Source: Marsupella aquatica
Taxonomy: Eukaryota > Marchantiophyta
NCBI GenBank assembly: GCA_973895155.1
Contig: OZ316891.1
Coordinates: 22,444,001-22,508,000 of the forward strand
Length of the DNA: 64,000 nt
Direction: 5' to 3'
Shown: piece after piece, positions 12,570 through 22,146 of the stretch
How positions within the stretch are numbered: the first letter of the stretch is position 1
Layout of the letters: each line of letters opens with the position of its first letter
The notes under the pieces: model-generated
What the model saw: only the letters and a program-made list of their open reading frames with translations
Told to the model about the DNA's origin: nothing
Databases searched by the model: none
Translations under genes and position numbers: made by a program

Positions 12570-13230
12570 CTTTCCCGGGAAAATGCCCCGGACTGCAACT
12601 GGAAGCAAAACAAAAGATTTTCCAAGAAAATACTCTTGAGGGCGACTGAACTTAAAGCTGGGATAGACACAAACTTTTGTAGGGATAACCCGGATGGACA
12701 CAGCCTGTTGACACTGTCACACCAATCCTAATGACACCCAAAATGGATTACAGGTGTCTTATGAATGGAAGCTAACCTAGATTTAGACATTATTTTAACT
12801 ACATTTAACCTCCTGCTCTCCGTCAGACAGTTCATTACAGGTCACAATTGGAGCACAAGTGAAAAACATGTTATACAAACACGATATATTTTTTTTTTGT
12901 CCATCCAGGTTGTGTTTGTCCATGGAGGCTTTTTCTCAAACGTTTGTGTCGGAAACAAAACAAAGAGAGTTGAGACGCAATATTAATAAGCCACCTTTTT
13001 TCTGGGAAAATGCACTTGACGGCGACTGGAAGTAAAACGAGGAGACTTTCCAGGAAAATGCACTTTGAAAGCGACCGGAAACAAAAACAAATAGATTTGA
13101 GACTACCTACTAAGTCACCTTTTTTCCCGGGAAAATGTCCTTGACGGCGACTGGAAGCAAAACGGAAACATTTCCCGGGAAAAAACCCTTGCTGGCGACT
13201 GGAAGCTAAACGGAGAGATTCGAGACGCCT
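12570..13230 (+). repeat. Degenerate repeat built on GGAAAATGYCCTTGACGGCG
   Basis: A motif of roughly 45 bp (a TTCCCGGGAAAATG block, then CTTGACGGCGACTGGAAG and CAAAACGGAGA) recurs in degenerate form near 12570, 13003, 13049, 13122 and 13165. The copies are unevenly spaced and diverged, so it looks like an old minisatellite. Confidence 0.5.
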
Positions 13231-13435
13231 ATATTCTGTACTGTACCGTCGGACTCAGTCGCTCATGCGTCCGTCGACATCCATCCATCAAGCAACTATC
13301 CTTCCATCCACAGCTCCGTCGAACTTATCTCCGTCCGTGCTGCGCCGTGAGAATCATGAAAACTCCGTGACGGCAGCGACGCGGCATGTGAACCGTCTGT
13401 CCTCCCTCGTTGTCTCTCTCTGTCTCATAAAGAAA

Positions 13436-13575
13436 CCACTCTTTGTCTCGGAAAGAAACCACTCTTTGTCTCGGAAAGCAACCACTCTTTGTCTCGGAAA
13501 GAAACCACTCTTTGTCTCGGAAAGCAACCACTCTTTGTCTCGGAAAGAAACCACTCTTTGTCTCGGAAAGAAACA
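13436..13575 (+). repeat. 23-bp tandem array (CTTTGTCTCGGAAAG core)
   Basis: Six copies of a 23-bp unit with core CTTTGTCTCGGAAAG follow each other. Units with AAACCA and CAACCA after the core alternate for most of the array, giving a 46-bp higher-order dimer. Translations of it on either strand are repeat artefacts, not genes. Confidence 0.85.
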
Positions 13576-15309
13576 ACTCGATCGCGACTCACCGAATACT
13601 CGTGGTGGGTCCCCCCAACTCGCTACAGGGTCCAGGGAACCCGTCGGTCCTTGTCAAGACCGGTCTCATGCCGGTGACGTAATCTCACTGGTATACTGGT
13701 AATGGGTCGGTATGCTCACTGTACAGTGACATCGAATAATAATGAGGCGTTTGCACTATACTCGTGAGTGACAGGCACTTTCATGATAAAATAATAGAAT
13801 AATAAGGTGGGTTAAAAGCGGAGGTGGGGAGTCCATATGGCCACGAATTTGATGCTTGGATGGACAAGCAATACTCTACTGGACCCAAATGGAACATTTT
13901 AACGTTACTTTTGTAGCACATTTTACAGTTTGGTATGGAGGATAAAAAGGCAACCATACATTTGTGACCATGGGAAATCCTAACGGCAACTGAATTCTTT
14001 TAATTTACTTGCATAGGACATTTTACATGAGTAAAGTTAGGGGTCACAAAAAGTGGAAGTAATATCTAGAGTTCATACTTTTTGACAGTCAGTTTTGGGC
14101 CCATTTTAAGGGCCATCACAACATTGAACTCTGCCGATAAATCGTGAGCCAAGTTAAAGCCCTCATGTGCTCACTGTCACAGATCCAGTGTGCACTACTT
14201 GATAAATGCAACCCCCCTAAATTCTGCACTTATCAATAACTGTGCATGATTTGCATCCTTTTGCTAAACCTGCAAGTGTTATCTGTCAGTGAGCAGTCTA
14301 TTGAGTGACTCTTGACACGGATGGTACATCCTTGCCCTAATTCAGTGTCCCACTTGATAAGTGTGTTTATACTCTACTAAAAATGCACTTATCAATAAAT
14401 GCAACTTGATGGGAAGGCTTGATTACCAACAAGTACAAATCACACTAATCGATGGCTTTTGCAATTACAACTTTTAAGGTGACAGTACCTAAATGATTCG
14501 AGACCTGTTTGCACTAGAAAAGGTGCAAGATCCGAATAAACTAAAATGGAAGAACATAATTCCTCGCACTTATCCAGGTTTTGTAGTTCTGGAGTTGCAC
14601 TTACAGAGAGTCGAGTGTACAGGATTACATATTTGCTGTTTTCCTCGTCTGTCCGACTTTAGGAAGAAAGAAGGAAGTTGCTCTCTTTCTTTCGCTCGCG
14701 TTCTTGTTGCCTTTCGATAATCATGCCATTCCCCTTTTGTTCCCCTGCCTTGTTGACTGCGCGATGATTGTGCTTTGACTCACCCACGCGACACTCCATC
14801 TTCTCGTCTGCGCTCTCTCTTTCGCTCTCTGTGGATTAGATTGATTCATATTGACGGTACCGAGACAATACTACCGGTATGGTTGTACCCAAACAGACTT
14901 GGTGCTGAGTTTCTCCAACGAACCAAATCCGGTAGCTCTCGGTGTGGGTTCGGCGAAGATGCTGCAGGCGGGATTGTAACTCTTCCAGGTGACTCTAGAT
15001 GTGCGCAGACTTGGCTTGCTTGCTTGATTGTGTTGCTTCGCTCACTGGTATTCTTCGTGGCCCCTTCTGGTCGGCGGCGTTGTGAGCATTGGAGGATTCT
15101 CTGGCCTCGGGTCGTTGGTTCATGTGTCGTGGAGAATTGAGTGACATTTGTTCCTGAATTTTTGTTTACGCGGTGCTGCGAGGAAGAATTGATCGATTGG
15201 GCGTGATCGATTGGGGGGAGGCGGGGGGGTGTTGGGGTCGGTTTAATAAGACGGAGGTTGGTAGGAAATTGAGGAATTTGCTTCGACGGTGGTGTGAGCA
15301 CTGAGCAGA

Positions 15310-15590
15310 GCAATAATCAGCACATCAGCGGAGGAGTTGGAGGAGGATATTCATCGATCGAATGATCAATTGATCAATTGCTCAATTCGGATTTGGATTG
15401 AAATTGGACTCTGACTCTGGCTCTTATTCTGAGTCTACGGAAGAAGAAACAACAAAGAAGCGGCAGGAGCGGATAGTCAAAATAATCGGCACATAGGCGG
15501 AGGAGGAATATCCATCGATCGATTGATCAATACTGTGATCAATCTGGATTGGAATTGGGCCCTGGCGCTGGCTCCGGCTATTCCTTCAGA
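15310..15590 (+). repeat. Duplicated block in the VPS60 upstream region
   Basis: A block beginning AATAATC(A/G)GCACAT, then GCGGAGGA, ATCGATCGA and TTGATCAAT, occurs at about 15311-15430 and again, diverged, at about 15478-15580. Both copies are rich in GATC/ATCGAT palindromes and end in GGCTC-type repeats. Confidence 0.55.
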
Positions 15591-15678
15591 GGGCAGGGGG
15601 TTGATCCGGCTGTGGATTCGGGTCTGATCGTCTAACAGGAAATCTATCGAGCTTGTACAGTATTGGTGCGCTTAGGAT

Positions 15679-15705
15679 ATGTTTGTGTCGGACCGGGAGA
15701 GATAG
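15679..15705 (+). promoter_or_regulatory. uORF of eight codons just before VPS60
   Basis: An ATG at 15679 opens a frame reading MFVSDRER and stops at TAG 15703-15705, six bases before the VPS60 ATG. If it lies in the mRNA it could lower translation or allow re-initiation. The transcription start is unknown. Confidence 0.4.
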
Positions 15706-15711
15706 AAAGAG

Positions 15712-16416
15712 ATGAAGCGCGTGTTCGGTGTGAAGAAGGACACGGCGCCTGCTCCCACGGTGGACGAGGCGACGCAGCGGATCAACAAGAGGGGCGATGG
15801 AATCGATGAGAAGATAAAAAAGCTTGAGGGGGAACTGGTGAAGTACCGCGAGCAAATCAAGCGGACAAGGCCGGGTCCTGCACAGGAGGCCATCAAGGCG
15901 CGAGCGATGCGAATTCTGAAGCAAAAGAAGATGTTGGAAGGGCAGAGGGATCAATTGTACAGCCAAACGTTTAATTTGGAGCAAGTCTCCTTTGCCACCG
16001 AGGGGTTGAGAGACGCTAGAGAGACCATGTCGGCTATGCGAGCTGCTAACAAAGAACTTAAAGGAACGATGAAGACGATGAAAATTGATGACATTGACAA
16101 AATGCAAGACGAGATGATGGATTTGGTGGACTACAGCAATGAGATCCAAGAATCACTCGGCCGCAGTTACAGCGTGCCTGACGATATTGATGAGGATGAA
16201 CTCCTTGGAGAGCTTGAAGCTTTAGAAGACGATATGGGAAGTGAGGATGTGGCTGGTGGGGTCCCTTCGTACTTGCAGGCGGACACCGAACCAGAGGCCG
16301 AGCATTCTGATTTAAACCTACCTTCGGCACCGTCAGGACAGACTTCTCAACCTAACGCCACTCTTGTGGATGAGTTCGGATTTCCAAACCCTCCAAGGAC
16401 TTCTGTAAGAACATGA
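15712..16416 (+). CDS. VPS60: ESCRT-III-associated protein VPS60/CHMP5
   Basis: One uninterrupted exon encodes 234 residues, almost the length of Arabidopsis VPS60.1. It starts MKRVFGVKKD, followed by the basic, coiled-coil Snf7 core (INKRGDGIDEKIKKLEGEL, QIKRTRPGPAQEAIKARAMR, ILKQKKMLEGQRDQL, FNLEQVSFATEGL). The acidic C-terminal half contains GRSYSVPDDIDEDELLGELE, which in the family regulates polymer assembly and recruits LIP5/VTA1, and ends NPPRTSVRT. VPS60 works on the endosome surface in multivesicular-body formation and in regulating the VPS4 ATPase. The absence of introns is unusual for this gene in flowering plants as I remember it, but the frame is intact and looks functional. Confidence 0.95.
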   Translation: MKRVFGVKKDTAPAPTVDEATQRINKRGDGIDEKIKKLEGELVKYREQIKRTRPGPAQEAIKARAMRILKQKKMLEGQRDQLYSQTFNLEQVSFATEGLRDARETMSAMRAANKELKGTMKTMKIDDIDKMQDEMMDLVDYSNEIQESLGRSYSVPDDIDEDELLGELEALEDDMGSEDVAGGVPSYLQADTEPEAEHSDLNLPSAPSGQTSQPNATLVDEFGFPNPPRTSVRT

Positions 16417-18898
16417 TCTAGCCCATCGAATCGGCGGCACATCATTCTTCGGCAATTGACTGCTTTTACAAGATCCGCAAATTGCGCAGATAAGTCTGTC
16501 CTCAATTCAAGTTGAGAGCGCTTAAGTTAGTCCTGGCATGGATTTTCCTTCCAACAGATATGAAGGGCGAGTACTTTAGAGAAGTTTTCTCATGGCGGAG
16601 TCGTCACCCACCTCCTGATTTCTGTCCTTATGTACTCTGTTGTGCCCCCTTCCTTAGTTCCTGTGTGGGACAAATATTATTTTTGGTAGTCGACTTGCTG
16701 ACTAGTAGGTTAGCCATCTAGTCTTGATTGTGAGAATTGATACCAAGTTTTGGGTTTGGATTAGTTCTCCTCTCAAGGATATTCTCGTTTTCATTCGACA
16801 AGACTTTTGAGTCGAACTTGTGAACTAGTCAGTGTGTGAGACAATCTCAAGACATTCATGGACACCGAGAGCGCCCCTCGGACAGAATGGCCATTGAGGT
16901 ATGTGCATAAACCCTTGGGGTTTCTTTGTATGTAAAATAAGTCACCCAAATGATAAAATCTCGCTAATTTTGAAGAGTGTCTACCGATTTGGACCAGACC
17001 ATGCCGACTGTTGTTCTATTATGATTTCTATACGGTCGCTGCATTGAGAAGGCAGATACCTTTGCATCATTCGACCTTTGCATCATCCGAAGTGCAGATT
17101 TGATCGTCCGAGTCTTCATATCCGTGGCACACAAGGAGTAGGGATGTGATCTCGAAAATGAATGACGCATTCGATTCATCTTTGGCGAGTGTTTCCAATG
17201 AATGTTTGCTACATGATTTCACAATTTCAGTGTGTTGATGGTAGTAGGAACAATCTGTTAATGACACGGACCGTTTCGGAACGACATCAGTCGACGATGT
17301 GGTCTAAAGAGCTGGAGCTGAAGCTCGTTATGCGCTGTGATTGGAAATCTCGTTCAGAGAACCCTTCCCTCTCTGTCGAATTGCTTCTTTACACTCTCTA
17401 GTGTTCTGAGTATGGAGGTCCCACAAAAGTGTGTCCATGTCGTGATCGGTGAGACGTTTCTAAATTTGAAAACTTCGGGCCTGTTCTTGCCTTCTACAGC
17501 GGATGCTGGCGTTCTGTGACATGACGGCAACTCCTCAGTACCTATCACACGTACCGACCAAACCCGCGAGTTTGTACACGATTGAATTCAACTGCGGGTC
17601 AAACTGTTAACATCGGATCACGTAGGTCCATTGAGGCAAGCTAGAGAGAAGAATTACACACACAACTGTGATACTTCGATAGTCTCGTGATCAAAACGCC
17701 GTCCTACTCAACAATAGCTCTATCTTTGTGCCTACTTCCTACCTAATTTAAGAATTACACATACATTTGTGATACTTTGGTAGTCCTTGATCGAAACGCT
17801 GTCCTACTCAGCAATAGCTCTATATTGCTGCCTACTCCGTACTTAATTTCAGGGAATGGAAATCCTGCAGACGAAGAAGGTTTTCTCTGGCATGTACCTG
17901 CATTCGGGAGCTCTTGAGCTTCGATGAGATCACCCAAACAGTTCGAAAGTCCTCGGGTTTGTTCAAAGGTGTATACTGAAAGTGAGCCCATACATTTGGC
18001 GAGTGCTATAGAATAGTTAAAGCTTCACGTGTGCCATGTGTTACACTGCTCTGCTGGTGAGATTGTATGTAATTATAAGCCTTGGGATTGTATAAAGCAT
18101 TAAGCGACATGCGTAATTATTCCTGTAGGACAATTGCAGGCCATGTATTCCATTCCCATTCTGAAGTGTGAAGTGTTCCACTCACAGTCTATGAGGGATT
18201 GTTTAAACGGTGTATGCAATGCAATTCGCAACTTCGAGAGAAATTCTGGGAACGGTGTGTAGAAGAAGAGGACAATGTGCCTGTCAGCAAAACGTAACCC
18301 ACCAAAGTGTAGTGCAAGCAATGAGCAACAAATGTCCATCCATAATACAGATCGCGCAAGAATTTGCAATCAAGAGCCGCAGTCCAATTCGGTGAAGTAA
18401 GAAAATTGCCCTTGCAATGAATTAACTACGCCATCCAATTTGGCAATTTACAAGACGTACAACTAAACAACTTCCGTGATGGTGTCTCTGCAACACTCTA
18501 TATGACCCCTACTTGATAAAAGAAATACAAATCGAGCAACCGTCTTCGATTCTGACCATCTATACAAGCCATTCACATCTACTTCGGACCTGCAAGCTTC
18601 CTCCGGCCTTTGCATCAAGGAGGCCTCCCATGAAAGAGTGGGACAATGGCCGGTGAGAGGTCTACTGCCATATTTACAAGTCATCAGATCAGCTTCCCCC
18701 TCCACTGCTAAAATGTGCGTATACTGCTGTAACACAAACTTAGTATGCTTAACCTTCAACCCTTCTCTAATAGAAAAGGCTGCTGAAGGTGCAGGTGAGT
18801 GCTACCGTCAATGACCAGATCGATAATCATCACCAGATTGCTGTCGAAAGATTTGAGTGACAGATCCGAGGGTCATACCAATAAGAAGTTGTCCAAGG
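16417..18898. other. Intergenic region between VPS60 and the response regulator
   Basis: The two flanking genes are convergent, so this stretch holds both 3' ends. I see no coding frame with protein character. A roughly 100-bp tandem duplication lies at about 17650-17850. Confidence 0.4.
17652..17850 (+). repeat. Tandem duplication of about 100 bp
   Basis: Two diverged direct copies share AGAATTACAC, TGTGATACTT, GTCCTACTCA and CAATAGCTCTAT in the same order, starting near 17652 and 17753. Confidence 0.7.
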
Positions 18899-20416
18899 CT
18901 AATCACCAATACCACTGCCGTAGCTACTATCCGACAACCCTCTCTTACTCAAAGTGGGATAAGGAGAAGGAGAAGCTGGTCCAAAGCCTGGAAGTAAATC
19001 CAACTCATCTTCGCGCTTAAAACTATCGACTCCAATCGGGACAGGAGGCAGATCAACGTGCCTTCTTCCGAATCCCAAGATTTCATCGGCACCCATTGCT
19101 CCTCCACCTTGCTGTCGTGACAGAGAGTCCTGCTGAGCAGCTTCCATCAACATGTCCAACTCAAAGGGATTCATAATGTCGAAACCTGCAAATGGAGGAT
19201 TAGGGAGACGATTTGCAAAATCAGGACTCACGCCTACGTTCAGCTGAGTATTAACTCCACCTAGCATGGACGAAGGCAATACAGCCGCCTGCTGGCCCAT
19301 TTGATGCGCCTGTAGTTGAGCTAGCAAGCTTCGAGTACTTGCGTCACTTTGTGCTCCTGGCTCCTTTGTCATTTCACCGATGCTTGAACCTCCAGAATAA
19401 GTTTGAGGCACATTCACGACCTTGGCAGTAGACGCAGCGGCACCCCCTCTGCCACCTGGTTGAACATGCATTGAACCTGCGAAGTTACTCCCCGGCGCTG
19501 CTAGAAACGTAGCGACTGGGTAGGGTTGAGTGTTGACGCCACTTAAGCGTTTCAGGTACTGTCGATACTTCTGCAGATGGCTTGCCACATGCTCCCGCGA
19601 AAGGCCCTGCACATTCATAATCTCGAGAATTCTCTTCGGCATGGCTTTCTCAAACCCTAGCTGGTTCACTGCATTGACGAACTGCTGGTGAAGCTCCACC
19701 GACCAAACGACTCGAGCTTTCTTCAAGCTGCTCACGTCGTCGACCAGCTGCGCCTCTTCCGCAGCTTCCTCATGCATTTCCTTCCTCTTCTTTGAGATGC
19801 TGTTGTCTGCCCCTTCAGTAACCGGGGACTCTAATCCTTGACCGCTTTCATCCCAATCCCCTGCTGACTGCTCGTCCTTGATAGCCTCTCCCCTTCCTCC
19901 GCGTCGACGTATGACATGCTGCCAGATGTTCCGCAGCTCTTCAAGACGGACGGGCTTGAGAAGGTAGTCACATGCTCCGTGCGTAATCCCTTTCAGAACA
20001 ACATCTGTTTCGCCATTTCCGGACATCATAATGACGGGCAAGTCCAGCTCCAGTCCAATGGCCTCGAGCAGCTTGAAGCCATCCATATCAGGCATGTACA
20101 CATCGCTTATCACCAAGTCGAAGGCATTCCTATTTTCACGCAGTAGCGTCAATGCTCTCGCGGCGCGTTGACATACCGTAACGTTGTAGTTACATTGCTG
20201 CAACATTGCCTCCAAAATCATCAAACAGACTGGATCATCATCAACAACCAAGACCTTCATTCCGACAGGAGTGAACCCTTCGACCACCGGCGTCATTTTC
20301 TCGTTTGCGTTCTCACTAGCTAAATCCTCCCAAAAGGTTCCGGAAGAGGTTCTTCCCCTTCCAGAAATGGATTTTTCCAGGGACTTCATTGATCGTTCAT
20401 ACGCTACAGGCCACAA
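18899..20416 (-). CDS. Type-B response regulator (ARR1/2/10-like), intronless
   Basis: A 505-residue protein with both domains of a type-B cytokinin response regulator. The receiver domain (about 52-172) has the acidic cluster DDD at 59-61, the phospho-acceptor Asp105 in [11 protein letters not shown], Ser132 and Lys154 in LLKPVR. A Lys/Arg-rich nuclear-localisation-like stretch (209-213) follows. The GARP Myb-like DNA-binding domain (about 234-290) contains [19 protein letters not shown] and [18 protein letters not shown]. The C-terminal half is Gly/Gln/Pro-rich, as expected for an activation region. In the family, phosphorelay from histidine kinases activates these factors, which bind AGATT-type sites in the nucleus. 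The whole coding sequence is one exon; plant genes of this type normally have several introns, so a retrocopy origin is possible. All key residues are present, so it should be functional. Confidence 0.95.
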   Translation of the reverse strand: MWPVAYERSMKSLEKSISGRGRTSSGTFWEDLASENANEKMTPVVEGFTPVGMKVLVVDDDPVCLMILEAMLQQCNYNVTVCQRAARALTLLRENRNAFDLVISDVYMPDMDGFKLLEAIGLELDLPVIMMSGNGETDVVLKGITHGACDYLLKPVRLEELRNIWQHVIRRRGGRGEAIKDEQSAGDWDESGQGLESPVTEGADNSISKKRKEMHEEAAEEAQLVDDVSSLKKARVVWSVELHQQFVNAVNQLGFEKAMPKRILEIMNVQGLSREHVASHLQKYRQYLKRLSGVNTQPYPVATFLAAPGSNFAGSMHVQPGGRGGAAASTAKVVNVPQTYSGGSSIGEMTKEPGAQSDASTRSLLAQLQAHQMGQQAAVLPSSMLGGVNTQLNVGVSPDFANRLPNPPFAGFDIMNPFELDMLMEAAQQDSLSRQQGGGAMGADEILGFGRRHVDLPPVPIGVDSFKREDELDLLPGFGPASPSPYPTLSKRGLSDSSYGSGIGD

Positions 20417-21190
20417 GATACAACCCTCACAAGTTCATGTTTTTTCATGGCCAAAGAGTCTCAGACGACAAGCAGCGTGACAATATCATCAAACTACGTA
20501 TCCCTTTCCCAAAGTTCAGTGTTTCCACTAAAATCTTATCACCACAAATGACAGAAACCATCAGAGCGCAATTGCATGCCTTAATTAAACAGCTGGGTCT
20601 CCGCCCCGAAAACCACTTCGGTGACAATTCTGCTAGATGCAATCACTCACGCCGGTGGGGGTAACCTTTCCAGCAACACTGATCTGCGCATTTTGGGGCA
20701 AAGCCGATGGTATACTACGAGGCGTTCTTCCAACAGAAGCGAAACCTACTCCACGAAAACACGAGACCGTCTTCCAAATAACCCAAACCCGCCGAGAAAA
20801 AACAGACGACCTTCTTCCAAATCAACCCGACTCGCTCTGCACGAGAGAAGTCGAGCTCCTCAAACTTCGTCCGACCCAGTAGAGCAATCGAGGCCTCCTC
20901 GTGACGAAAAGACCAGCTCCGTCCAAGCGAAGCAAAAACACTTTTCCGAATGAAGCGGAAACCCCCCTGAGCTTGACAGATCAACTTCCTCTTTTTTTTT
21001 TTCTGAACGAAAGGGAAACCTCCGGGACGAGAAGATCAACTTCTTCTTCGAGGCTGAACCGAACCTACTGCTGTACTGTGCGTGACGAGAAGACGAACTC
21101 CACCACGGAACCACACTGTACCCTAAACACAATCTGTCAGCCAAAGCGGATGAAACGGAAAAGACGGGGGCCCCATTCCATCCACCTCGG
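20417..21190 (-). promoter_or_regulatory. 5' leader/promoter region of the response regulator
   Basis: The region upstream of the response-regulator ATG is CT/GA-biased, with recurring GACGAGAAGA and TTCTTCC stretches and a run of T at about 20991. Overlapping open frames on both strands lack protein character. It is probably a long 5' UTR plus promoter. Confidence 0.35.
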
Positions 21191-21197
21191 ACCACCT

Positions 21198-21790
21198 CAA
21201 CCATGCTGCAGGGCCTCGGCCGAGGAGACGAAAATTGCGTGCCTCAATTGGGCACTGCTGGAGAGGAGTAGACCAGGATTGAACCCAAGACCTACCTCGA
21301 AAGATCCGAAGACCTATCCTGAAAGATATATATATATAGCCTGCTGCAGGGCCTCGGCCAAGGAGACGAAAATTGCGTGCCTCAATTGGGCACTGCTGGA
21401 GAGGAGTAGACCAGGATTGAACCCCAGACCTACCTCGAAAGATACGAAGACCTATCCTGAAAGATATATATGTATATATATATAGCCTGCTGCAGGGCCT
21501 CGGCCGAGGAGACGAAAATTACGCAATTGGGCACTGCTGGAGAGGAGTAGACCAGGATTGAACCCAAGACCTACCTCGAAAGATACGAAGACCTATCCTG
21601 AAAGATATATATATATATATATAGCCTGCTCAAGAGGACAGAAGTACTTCCGCCTCGGACCTGCAGGGCCTTGGCCGAGGAGAGAGACGAAAATTGCGTG
21701 CCTCAATTGGGCACTGCTGGAGAGGAGGAGACCAGGATTGAACCCAAGACCTATCTCGAAAGATATGTATACATTATTAGCCTGCTCCAG
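21198..21790 (-). repeat. Tandem array of ~140-bp tRNA-Cys-derived units
   Basis: At least four units of about 140-146 bp repeat here. On the + strand each contains CTGCAGGGCCTCGGCC, AATTGGGCACTGCTGGAGAG, GACCAGGATTGAACCC, AAGACCTACCTCGAAAGAT and an AT-rich tail of (AT)n. ACCAGGATTGAAC followed by ACCTA is shared with the tRNA-Cys gene at 21918-21988, and on the minus strand reads as a T-arm with the Pol III B-box GGTTCAATCC. Starts are near 21200, 21341, 21487 and 21640. The units look like amplified 3' halves of a tRNA-Cys-related sequence or a SINE. Confidence 0.7.
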
Positions 21791-21917
21791 AGGACAAAAG
21801 GACGAGTTTTTGGGACACCACGCAATATCTCAAGGCCTATATGTCGAAAGGTATTTATACCCGCTCCGGAGGAGAAAAATTACAGGACAGTTGCTGGTGA
21901 GATGAGCGTGGTGTGCA

Positions 21918-21988
21918 GGAGGCAACCAGGATTGAACTGATGACCTATCGGACTGCAGCCGATTGCTCTACCACTGAGCTATACCTCC
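21918..21988 (-). tRNA. tRNA-Cys (GCA)
   Basis: Read on the minus strand, 71 bases fold as a complete cloverleaf: acceptor GGAGGTA/TGCCTCC, D-arm GCTC..GAGC, anticodon stem ATCGG/CCGAT with loop CTGCAGT (anticodon GCA, Cys), variable loop AGGTC, and T-arm ATCAG/CTGGT with loop TTCAATC. Box A (TAGCTCAGTGG) and box B are present. It could be a functional gene or the head of a tRNA-derived SINE, because related repeats flank it. Confidence 0.7.
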
Positions 21989-22103
21989 GTGGATGCCTTG
22001 ACATTTCAAAGGATCTACATATTACTATATCAATAATATAGCTCCGATATTATTTCTCACCATGGATCGAAGAGCAGAATCAGTACTTTTTTGCGTAGAA
22101 CTA

Positions 22104-22146
22104 ACGGACTGCAGCCGATTGCTCTACCACTGAGCTACACCTCTCC
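22104..22146 (-). pseudogene. Truncated tRNA-Cys 5' half
   Basis: On the minus strand a sequence beginning GGAGAGGTGTAGCTCAGTGG and running through the D-arm and the CTGCAGT anticodon loop matches the neighbouring tRNA-Cys, but stops after the anticodon stem. No T-arm or 3' acceptor follows. Confidence 0.65.

Larger units (their letters stand above)
11324..15711. other. Gene-poor, minisatellite-rich interval
   Basis: I find no gene here. The interval holds long imperfect direct repeats (about 12110-12440), a degenerate GC-rich repeat (about 12570-13230), a 23-bp tandem array (about 13436-13575), paired inverted motifs (about 14195-14400) and a duplicated block just before VPS60 (about 15310-15590). 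The last kilobase presumably includes the VPS60 promoter and leader. Confidence 0.4.

Noticed and set aside
13436-13575. CRISPR-like regular repeats
   Set aside because: Units are directly adjacent without spacers and the genome is eukaryotic.
13265-13702. 145-codon frame through the 23-bp array
   Set aside because: Low-complexity translation of a minisatellite whose unit is not a multiple of three.
15586-16149. 187-codon minus-strand frame over VPS60
   Set aside because: Shadow of the VPS60 coding sequence; His/Leu-rich text without any family similarity.
20901-21905. Open + strand frames of 194 and 115 codons
   Set aside because: They run through the tRNA-derived tandem units; repeated text arises from the repeats, not from a protein.
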